Assembly (NCBI RefSeq): GCF_002831585.1
Contig: NZ_CP025113.1
Coordinates: 4,231,001 to 4,295,000, forward strand
Reading direction: 5' to 3'
DNA: 64,000 nucleotides
DNA from: Bradyrhizobium sp. SK17
GTDB lineage: Bacteria > Pseudomonadota > Alphaproteobacteria > Rhizobiales > Xanthobacteraceae
Below are positions 58,105 to 64,000 of the stretch, piece after piece (the first letter of the stretch is position 1; each line of letters starts with the position of its first letter). A program made the position numbers and the translations under genes. The notes beneath the pieces are model-generated. The model was not told the origin of the DNA and did no database searches. It was given only the letters and a program-made list of their open reading frames with translations.

Positions 58105-59411
58105 CCGCGGGCCTAGTGATCTCCGCGCCGGCCTCCGGGGTCGGCAAGACGACGCTGACCCTGGCGCTGGCGCGCGCCTGGCGCAATCGCGGGCTCAAGA
58201 TACAATGTCTCAAGAGCGGACCTGACTACATCGATCCGGCGTTCCATGCGGTCGCCACGGGACGCGCATCCGTCAATCTCGACAGCTGGGCGATGGCATC
58301 GGATGCGATCGCGCATCTGGCGAGCCGCGGCGCGGATGCCGATCTCGTGCTGGCGGAAGGCTCGATGGGCTTGTTCGACGGCGTCGCCGCGCGCGGCGTC
58401 TCGGGCATCGGGGCCACCGCCGACATCGCCGAGATGACGGGATGGCCGGTGCTGCTGGTGATCGATCCCTCGGGCCAGGCCCAGACGGCGGCGGCGATCG
58501 CTGCCGGGCTGCGCGATTTCCGTGCCGGCGTGCGGCTCGCCGGCGTCGTGCTCAACCGCGTCGCCAGTGCGCGGCACGAAGCGCTGGTGCGCGATGCCAT
58601 GGCGGGGGCGGGCATTCCGGTGTTGGGCGCGCTGCCCCGTCACGCCGAGATTGCCTTGCCGAAGCGACATCTTGGCCTGGTGCAGGCCGAAGAGCAGGCC
58701 GAGATCGACGGCCTGATCGACGAAGCCGCGCGTTTCGTCGTCGAGCATGTCGATCTCGACGCCGTGCTGCGATCAGCCCGGGTCTCGCCGCCGCAACCGG
58801 CCGCGCGCCATCTGGACATCACACCGCCCGGCCAGCGCATCGCGCTCGCGCGCGACGCGGCGTTCTCCTTCGTCTACCCGCATATGCTGGAAGCCTGGCG
58901 CGCGGCCGGCGCCGAGATCGTGACGTTCTCGCCGCTTGCCGATCAGGGCCCCGATGCGGACGCGGATGTGTGCTGGTTGCCCGGCGGTTATCCCGAACTG
59001 CACGCGGGCCGGCTCGCGGCAAACAGGCACTTCCTCGACGGGGTCCGTGCCTTCGCCGGAACGAAGCCGGTGCATGGCGAGTGCGGCGGCTACATGGTGT
59101 TGGGCGCCGCGCTCACCGATGCCGACGGCGCGCGCCACGAGATGGCGGGGCTGCTCGGCCTCGAGACGAGCTATGCCAAGCGCCGCATGCATCTCGGCTA
59201 CCGGATCGCCGAGCTGGCCGGATCGATGCCGGGCTATGGCCCAGGCGCACGCCTGCGCGGCCATGAGTTTCACTACTCCACGATCATCACGCAGCCCGAC
59301 ACGCCGCTCGCGGTGGTGCGCGATGCGACCGGCGCGATCGTCGCGGAGACCGGATCGCGGCGCGGCCATGCGACCGGCACATTCTTCCATCTGATCGCGG
59401 AGGACCGGTGA
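58101..59411 (+). CDS. cobB: CobB, hydrogenobyrinic acid a,c-diamide synthase
   Basis: A 436-residue glutamine amidotransferase: ATP-binding [12 protein letters not shown] near residues 7-18, [12 protein letters not shown], and the GATase nucleophile in [11 protein letters not shown] near 332. It amidates the a and c side chains before cobalt insertion. ATG 58101; its stop overlaps the GTG of cobA. Confidence 0.95.
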   Translation: MTAGLVISAPASGVGKTTLTLALARAWRNRGLKIQCLKSGPDYIDPAFHAVATGRASVNLDSWAMASDAIAHLASRGADADLVLAEGSMGLFDGVAARGVSGIGATADIAEMTGWPVLLVIDPSGQAQTAAAIAAGLRDFRAGVRLAGVVLNRVASARHEALVRDAMAGAGIPVLGALPRHAEIALPKRHLGLVQAEEQAEIDGLIDEAARFVVEHVDLDAVLRSARVSPPQPAARHLDITPPGQRIALARDAAFSFVYPHMLEAWRAAGAEIVTFSPLADQGPDADADVCWLPGGYPELHAGRLAANRHFLDGVRAFAGTKPVHGECGGYMVLGAALTDADGARHEMAGLLGLETSYAKRRMHLGYRIAELAGSMPGYGPGARLRGHEFHYSTIITQPDTPLAVVRDATGAIVAETGSRRGHATGTFFHLIAEDR

Positions 59412-60136
59412 GCGGCTTCGTCTCCTTCGTCTCGGCCGGCCCCGGCGATCCCGAACTCCTGACCATGAAGGGAGCCGCGCGGCTGCGCGACGCCGATGTG
59501 GTGCTGTATGACGACCTTGCCTCCGGCGCGATCCTCGATCTCGCGCGCTCCGGCGCCAATCTCGTCGCGGTCGGCAAGCGCGCCGGCCGGTTGTCGGCGC
59601 GACAGCATCATGTCAGCCGGCTGCTGGTCGACTATGCCGCGACCGGCGTGCGGGTGGTGCGGCTGAAGTCCGGCGATGCCGGCATCTTTGGCCGGCTCGA
59701 GGAAGAGATCGAGGCGCTGCGTGCCGCCGGCATCGGCTATGAGATCATCCCCGGCGTGACCTCGGCCTCGGTTGCCGCGGCGCAGGCCGGCATTCCGCTG
59801 ACGCGGCGGCTGACCTCGCGCCGGGTCCAGTTCGTGACCGGCGCGGACGTGACCGGCGAATTGCCCGCGGATCTGAACTGGGCGGCGCTGGCCGATCCCG
59901 AGGCGACCACCGTTGTCTATATGGGCCGGCGCACGTTTCCGGCATTGGCCGCAAAACTGATCGCGCAGGGTCTCGCCCCCGACACCCCCGCATTATTGGC
60001 GGAGTCGCTCGGCCACACCGACGAGCGGCTGCTCCGCACCACGATCGCGGCGCTGGCCGAACGGCTCACGGATGCAACTGCTGCCACCGCAGCGGCTGTC
60101 ATTCTGTTCGGTGCGTTGGCGCCGGAGCAGGGGTGA
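59408..60136 (+). CDS. cobA: CobA, uroporphyrinogen-III C-methyltransferase
   Basis: A 242-residue SUMT: VSAGPGDPELLTMKGAARL, DDLASGAILDLA, RLKSGDAGIFGRLEEE, and VTSASVAAAQAGIPLTRR. It makes precorrin-2 from uroporphyrinogen III, the branch point to cobalamin and siroheme. GTG 59408 overlaps the cobB stop. Lacks the CysG dehydrogenase part, as expected for the aerobic route. Confidence 0.95.
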   Translation: MSGFVSFVSAGPGDPELLTMKGAARLRDADVVLYDDLASGAILDLARSGANLVAVGKRAGRLSARQHHVSRLLVDYAATGVRVVRLKSGDAGIFGRLEEEIEALRAAGIGYEIIPGVTSASVAAAQAGIPLTRRLTSRRVQFVTGADVTGELPADLNWAALADPEATTVVYMGRRTFPALAAKLIAQGLAPDTPALLAESLGHTDERLLRTTIAALAERLTDATAATAAAVILFGALAPEQG

Positions 60137-60143
60137 CGCGGCC

Positions 60144-60893
60144 ATGTTGACGTTCTCGCTGATCGGTATCGGCTGTGGCGATCCGCGACAGCTCACGCTC
60201 GCTGCGACAGCCGCGATCAATGCCGCCGATCTGATCCTGATCCCGCGCAAGGGTACCGCGAAGTCCGATCTCGCCGACCTGCGTCGAACGATCTGCGCGC
60301 AAGTGCTGAGCAACGATCGCACGCGGATCGCCGAGTTCGACCTGCCGGTGCGTGACGCTGGCGACGAGGATTATCGCAGGGGTGTCGACGATTGGCATGA
60401 TGCGGTCGCTGCGACCTGGTCGGATGAGATCGCACGCCATCTCGGCGGCGAGGGACGCGTCGCCTTGCTGATCTGGGGCGATCCTTCGCTGTACGATTCG
60501 AGCCTGCGGATCGCGCGACGGCTCGATCCGCTGCCCGACATCGAGGTGATCCCGGGCATCACCTCGATCCAGGCGCTGTGCGCGGCGCATGCGCTGCCGC
60601 TCAACGAGATCGGCGAACCGTTCCTGGTCACGACAGGCCGGCGATTGCGTGAAGGCGGCTGGCCGTCCGGCGTGGATACCGTGGTCGTGATGCTCGACGG
60701 CGGCGCGGCCTTCCAGACGCTGGATCCCGCGGGCCTCAAGATCTGGTGGGGCGCCTATCTCGGCATGCCCGATCAGATCATCATGGCCGGATATCTCGCG
60801 GAGACAGGCCCCCGCATCGTCGCCGCGCGCCGCAATGCGCGTGAGCAGCATGGCTGGATCATGGACAGCTATATCCTGAAGCGGACATCTTGA
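60144..60893 (+). CDS. cobF: CobF, precorrin-5 C1-methyltransferase (precorrin-6A synthase)
   Basis: A 249-residue methyltransferase with LIGIGCGDPRQLTLAATAAI, LIPRKGTAKSDLADLRR, LIWGDPSLYDSSLRIARRL and IPGITSIQALCAAHALPLNEIG, matching CobF. It methylates C1 and releases acetate, a step found only in the aerobic pathway. ATG 60144 is 7 bp after cobA. Last gene of the operon. Confidence 0.94.
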   Translation: MLTFSLIGIGCGDPRQLTLAATAAINAADLILIPRKGTAKSDLADLRRTICAQVLSNDRTRIAEFDLPVRDAGDEDYRRGVDDWHDAVAATWSDEIARHLGGEGRVALLIWGDPSLYDSSLRIARRLDPLPDIEVIPGITSIQALCAAHALPLNEIGEPFLVTTGRRLREGGWPSGVDTVVVMLDGGAAFQTLDPAGLKIWWGAYLGMPDQIIMAGYLAETGPRIVAARRNAREQHGWIMDSYILKRTS

Positions 60894-60918
60894 TTGGCAC
60901 TTGATGTGCCACGGGCGA

Positions 60919-61110
60919 TCAGGTCTTCAAGCCGCGAATGGAAGGTTGGATGGTCAGGCGATAGGCAACGAGCTTGTCGCCATTAAACTGCTCGAGACTT
61001 GTCTGACAGACCGGGCAGCGATACTCGCCTGCGCTTCCCGATCCGGATGCCAGTTCGAGGCGTCGGAACCCGGCCCCGCAGCGTGGGCACGTGACGTCGT
61101 CCTTCTTCAT
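60919..61110 (-). CDS. Small zinc-ribbon protein
   Basis: A 63-residue protein with two CxxC pairs: Cys8/Cys11 (CPRCG) and Cys32/Cys35 (CPVC), the spacing of a zinc ribbon. ATG 61110; a TTG one codon upstream is less likely. Convergent with cobF, 25 bp apart. Function unknown; similar small ribbon proteins of unknown role are common in rhizobia. Confidence 0.78.
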   Translation of the reverse strand: MKKDDVTCPRCGAGFRRLELASGSGSAGEYRCPVCQTSLEQFNGDKLVAYRLTIQPSIRGLKT

Positions 61111-61474
61111 CAACTCAACCCCAGAACAACACCGGCGCCACTTCTTTAGCGCAGACCACGCGGCGGAACCATGTTCATCGCCGGAGAGCTACGGATCATT
61201 CCTGCATGGGAACAAGCGATGCGTCCGCGTCAAGCCGCAATGCCGCGCAACGGGCTGCGCTTTACAGTTGGCCAATTTCAACGCATTCGGCAAATTCGGC
61301 AATGGGTTAAGACTTGGCCTTGAAGACTTGTCCGATCGGACGCGCGCGGCAGTGGTGGCTGCCACGTCGCTATGCGTCGGAGTTGCTGCGCCTGCGCAAT
61401 CTCCCGGCACGCGCAGTCGCCGGCGAACGCGAGGCTCGCCGGCGATCCGTGCCATCGGCGGACCTATTGCCGCG
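61111..61474. other. 364-bp stretch with no supported gene
   Basis: Open frames here are short and have no recognisable products. GC-rich dyads around CGCCGGCGA occur at about 61418-61445. This is the place where the rest of the truncated DUF417 gene would be expected if it were intact, but the translated sequence after its stop shows no resemblance. Confidence 0.6.
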
Positions 61475-61576
61475 TCAGGCCCGGATGACATGGTCGTCGA
61501 GATCCTCCGTGAGCAGACCGAAGCGGGTGAGCGCGCGGACCAGCGGATTCTGCATCGTGTTGGAACGCGTGGTCAT
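61475..61576 (-). pseudogene. Truncated DUF417 (YkgB/RclC-like) gene, 33 codons left
   Basis: ATG 61576, with GAAGGA upstream, opens a frame reading NPLVRALTRFGLL then TEDLDDHVIRA and a stop at 61475. This matches the expected N-terminus of DUF417 inner-membrane proteins, which continue into a membrane helix beginning SMVII. That helix and the rest (normally about 180-200 residues) are missing. It follows the AhpD-like gene by 36 bp on the same strand, the usual operon order. The family match rests on memory of 33 residues, so moderate confidence. Confidence 0.5.
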
Positions 61577-61612
61577 GGTCGTGATCCTTCCGTTCGACTG
61601 ACGTCGGTCGCG

Positions 61613-62149
61613 TCACGCGACTGCGGGGAAGTCGATGTCGGTGTCGTTGATGCGGTTGAAGACGTTGGTGAAGACGATGGTCGCGAACGCCAGGCTGATC
61701 TCGACCAGCTGCGCGTCGCTGTAGCCGGCGGCCTTGATCGCGGCGAAGTCCTCGTCGCTGACGGTGCCGCTCGACTGCGCGAGCTTGCGAACGAAGTCGA
61801 TCAGCGTGTCGTACTTGGCGTCACCCGTAGGCGCGCCGTCGCGGACCTGCTTCAGCACGTCAGGCTTCACGCCGGCAAGCCCAGCGAGATGCGAATGCGC
61901 GGCGACACAATAGTCACAACCGCCCGCGGCGCTGATCACGAGTTTGATGATCTCTCGCTCGCGCCTGGACAGGCTGCCGCCGGCGAGCACCGCGTCGGCT
62001 GCGAGCATCGCCTTGAGCGCGGCCGGGCCGTGGGCGGCGATCGCCGCATAAGCATTCGGGACGCTGCCGACAGCCTTCTTGATCTGGGCGTAGACCTGGC
62101 CCGACGGGCCGGTGTCGGTTTCGAGATTGGGGACTGAGAGACGGGACAT
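61613..62149 (-). CDS. AhpD-like/carboxymuconolactone-decarboxylase-family protein
   Basis: A 178-residue alkylhydroperoxidase-fold protein with the redox CxxC as GGCDYCVAAHSH near residues 79-90. Such proteins reduce peroxides or act in oxidative-stress defence. ATG 62149 begins MSRLSVPNLETDTG; an open frame to 62284 would read through the operator. Divergent from the AraC-type regulator, upstream of the truncated DUF417 gene. Confidence 0.88.
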   Translation of the reverse strand: MSRLSVPNLETDTGPSGQVYAQIKKAVGSVPNAYAAIAAHGPAALKAMLAADAVLAGGSLSRREREIIKLVISAAGGCDYCVAAHSHLAGLAGVKPDVLKQVRDGAPTGDAKYDTLIDFVRKLAQSSGTVSDEDFAAIKAAGYSDAQLVEISLAFATIVFTNVFNRINDTDIDFPAVA

Positions 62150-62206
62150 GGTGGCACTCCGTGTTTGGGGTGGTGAACGATTGCGGAGTGAGCATAGGAG
62201 GGCGAA

Positions 62207-62254
62207 GTGAGACATTGAATGTTCATATATCTCGATTATATGCTCAATCGTCTC
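62207..62254. promoter_or_regulatory. Inverted-repeat operator between the AhpD-like and araC-type genes
   Basis: TGAGACATTGA (62207-62217) and TCAATCGTCTCA (62243-62254) form an 11-12-bp inverted repeat with a one-base insertion, around an AT-rich centre (TATATC...GATTATAT). It lies in the 133-bp gap, 28 bp from the regulator start and 58 bp from the AhpD-like start. Confidence 0.62.
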
Positions 62255-62282
62255 ATTTGAAGCCCGTCGGGGAGGATCGGCC

Positions 62283-63245
62283 ATGGATTGGCTCAGCCGG
62301 CTGTTCGAGATGATGCCGGTCCGCGGGCGGCTCGATATTCGCTGCAGCTACAGCGTGCCCTGGCGTATCGAGCAGGGGCCGGGCGCGACCAACGAGATCC
62401 CCTATCATGCGGTGCTCGCCGGCTCGGCGATCCTGGACGATCCCGCAGGCGGTCGGCCGCTGCTGCTGAAGTCCGGCGACATTCTTTTGCTGCCCGGCAA
62501 TCCGCGACACGTGATGCATGACGGCACCGGGGCGACACCTCTGCCGGCTAGAAACCGGGCGGCGCAGAATTTCACGATCAGCGAAAACCTGGGTTCGGAC
62601 GAACGGCTCGACTTGCTGTGCGGGCACTTCGCGATCGCACCTCCGCACGACCGTCTGTTGCGCAGCTATCTTCCGCCGCGTCTCGTCGTGCATGCCGGCC
62701 CGCGGGTGGAAAAGCGGACGGCCGCACAGCTCGCTGGACTCGTATCCTTGATGCGCAGCGAAACGGCCGACGATCATCTGGGTGGCCGCGCCATGCTGAA
62801 CGCGCTGTCCACGGCGATGTTCGCGCTTGCGCTGCGGCTTGCGAGCGAGACCGATGACGGCTCGCGTGGGTTGCTGGCGCTGGTCGGTGATCCCCGCCTG
62901 GCGCCGGCGGTGACCGCCATGTTCAACGAGCCCGCGCGTGCGTGGTCGCTGCCCGAACTCGCGCGTCTGTGCAACATGTCGCGCGCGACGCTTGCGCGGC
63001 AATTCCAGGAGAAGCTTGGCCGATCGGCGAGCGATCTGCTTACCGATATCCGGATGACGCTTGCGGCAAACGAGTTGAGGCGATCATCGCTTTCGACCGG
63101 CGCCGTTGCGGAGATCGCCGGCTACCAGTCGGAGGCCGCATTTCAGCGGGCCTTCAAGAGCCATATCGGCGTGACCCCGGCACAATGGCGCAAGGCGCAA
63201 CCGCCGGACCAAGAGACTGCTGCGCAGGCTGGTCCGAAAGGGTAG
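62283..63245 (+). CDS. AraC family regulator, RclR-like (cupin_6 N-terminal domain)
   Basis: A 320-residue protein. The N-terminal cupin-type domain begins MDWLSRLFEMMPVRGRLDIRC and has YHAVLAGSAIL and LKSGDILLLPGNPRH; two AraC helix-turn-helices occupy about 210-305 (WSLPELARLCNMSRATLARQF and TGAVAEIAGYQSEAAFQRAF). The layout resembles E. coli RclR, which senses reactive chlorine and controls rclABC; RclC is a DUF417 protein. It probably controls the divergent AhpD-like gene. Conserved RclR cysteines: one (CS at residues 20-21) is visible, others are not obvious. Confidence 0.85.
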   Translation: MDWLSRLFEMMPVRGRLDIRCSYSVPWRIEQGPGATNEIPYHAVLAGSAILDDPAGGRPLLLKSGDILLLPGNPRHVMHDGTGATPLPARNRAAQNFTISENLGSDERLDLLCGHFAIAPPHDRLLRSYLPPRLVVHAGPRVEKRTAAQLAGLVSLMRSETADDHLGGRAMLNALSTAMFALALRLASETDDGSRGLLALVGDPRLAPAVTAMFNEPARAWSLPELARLCNMSRATLARQFQEKLGRSASDLLTDIRMTLAANELRRSSLSTGAVAEIAGYQSEAAFQRAFKSHIGVTPAQWRKAQPPDQETAAQAGPKG

Positions 63246-63255
63246 AGGCGCCAGA

Positions 63256-64000
63256 TCAGGACTTGCGATGCCTTGCATTGACCGCGATCGCGGCGGCGGC
63301 AGTGCGGTTCTCGACCCCGAGCTTGGCGTAGATCTGCTCGAGATGCTTGTCGACGGTGCGCGGGCTCAGGCCCAGGATCTGCGCGATGTCGCGGTTGGTC
63401 TTGCCCTTGGAGAGCCAGGACAGCACCTCGCCCTCGCGGGTGGTGAGGCCGAGCTCGCTGGAGAACTCGGCAGGCATGTCGCCACTGGTGTCCTTGGCCA
63501 GCCGCAGCAAGAATTCGTTGGGGCCAAGCTTGCCCATATATTGCAGCCGAAGTTGCTCGTTGCCGGGAAAGGACGCCACGGTTGCGGTTTTCGATCCCGC
63601 CTTGCCCTTCTGCGCGTGGTCGAGCCATTGCGGCATCGGGTCCGGCAACACGAAATTGTCGGCGGCGTCGGCGAGCGTATCCGACAGCAGTTTCTGGGCC
63701 TGCGGCGTCGCCCACAGCAGCGCGCCGGCGTTGTTGACCGCGAGCAGATAGCGGCCGGAGACATCGAGCGCGGCGCGCGCGCTCTGCGTCATCCGCGCAT
63801 TGGCGAGATGGACCCGAATGCGCGCCAGCATTTCCTCGATCACGATCGGCTTGGTGACGTAGTCGACGCCACCGGCTTCGAGCCCACGCACGATGTGCTC
63901 GGTTTCGGCGAGGCCCGTCATGAAGATGATCGGGACGCCGTCGAGCCCGGCATCGCGCTTCAGCCGCCGGCAGGTCTCGAAGCCGTCCATGCCCGGCATC
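63256..64000 (-). CDS. LuxR/NarL-type response regulator with central PAS-like region (5' end outside window)
   Basis: At least 248 residues. The visible part starts MPGMDGFETC, right after where the phospho-acceptor Asp would be, so the first 50 or so residues are beyond the window. Receiver remnants include IIFMTGL and the conserved Lys in VTKPIVIEEML; a PAS-like middle (GRYLLAVNNAGALLWATPQAQ) follows; the C-terminal helix-turn-helix is LTTREGEVLSWLSKGKTNRDIAQILGLSPRTVDKHLEQIYAKLGV (split here as a LuxR domain near 185-240). Partner kinase not seen. Confidence 0.88.
   Translation of the reverse strand, partial: MPGMDGFETCRRLKRDAGLDGVPIIFMTGLAETEHIVRGLEAGGVDYVTKPIVIEEMLARIRVHLANARMTQSARAALDVSGRYLLAVNNAGALLWATPQAQKLLSDTLADAADNFVLPDPMPQWLDHAQKGKAGSKTATVASFPGNEQLRLQYMGKLGPNEFLLRLAKDTSGDMPAEFSSELGLTTREGEVLSWLSKGKTNRDIAQILGLSPRTVDKHLEQIYAKLGVENRTAAAAIAVNARHRKS

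Noticed and set aside
61091..62137. Open frame of 348 codons on the plus strand near the AhpD-like gene
   Set aside because: Most of it is antisense to the AhpD-like gene, which has the CxxC motif and a proper start; the rest shows no protein family features.

Overview
The window is high-GC alphaproteobacterial chromosome, most probably Bradyrhizobium or a close relative. The evidence is a form IC RuBisCO operon of the cbbFPTALSX type, an aerobic cob gene set, the ChvE-GguAB sugar importer, and several families of intergenic palindromes typical of Bradyrhizobium and Rhodopseudomonas. I saw no IS element, phage gene, CRISPR array or tRNA. The layout reads as ordinary chromosome carrying several catabolic cassettes.

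Region 1 (1-12.1 kb): the tail of a sugar ABC ATPase, then an aerobic 2-aminobenzoate (anthranilate) cassette of the CoA-dependent type. It holds 2-aminobenzoyl-CoA monooxygenase/reductase, an SDR dehydrogenase, an enoyl-CoA hydratase, RidA, a second flavin monooxygenase, a cupin, a Leu-type solute-binding protein, a MarR regulator, a kynurenine-formamidase-like hydrolase and a benzoate-CoA-ligase-family enzyme. Four copies of one 22-bp motif lie in the control regions: two in the marR/solute-binding-protein gap, one inside the promoter of the monooxygenase operon, one ahead of the ligase. They suggest a single MarR regulon.

Region 2 (12.1-15.9 kb): an EmrAB-type efflux pump divergent from a TetR regulator. 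Region 3 (15.9-27.5 kb): a soluble hybrid histidine kinase, cbbR, and the divergent Calvin-cycle operon cbbF-P-T-A-L-S-X-Y, with a hairpin between cbbS and cbbX. Region 4 (27.5-35.4 kb): a duplicated upstream block carrying two sugar-operator-like palindromes, then chvE-gguA-gguB, an inositol-monophosphatase-family gene, a GT87-like membrane protein and a DUF4336 protein. Region 5 (35.4-40.1 kb): a LacI-type regulator with a Baeyer-Villiger monooxygenase, a solute-binding protein and a cupin; matching palindromes lie upstream of the monooxygenase and of the cupin.

Region 6 (40.2-61.1 kb): a large aerobic cobalamin locus. Minus strand: cobP/cobU-bluB-(unknown 109-aa protein)-cbtB-cbtA, mostly coupled by ATGA overlaps or short gaps. 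Plus strand: cobD-cobC. Minus strand: cobO-cobQ. Then a cobalamin riboswitch leads a plus-strand run of DUF1636-cobW-cobN-cobG-cobH-cobI-cobJ-[cobK inverted]-cobL-cobE-cobM-cobB-cobA-cobF. cobS/cobT (chelatase partners) and the lower-ligand/cobalamin synthase genes are not in the window. Region 7 (61.1-64 kb): a small zinc-ribbon protein, an AhpD-like protein followed by what looks like a truncated DUF417 gene, a divergent RclR-like AraC regulator, and a response regulator cut by the window edge.
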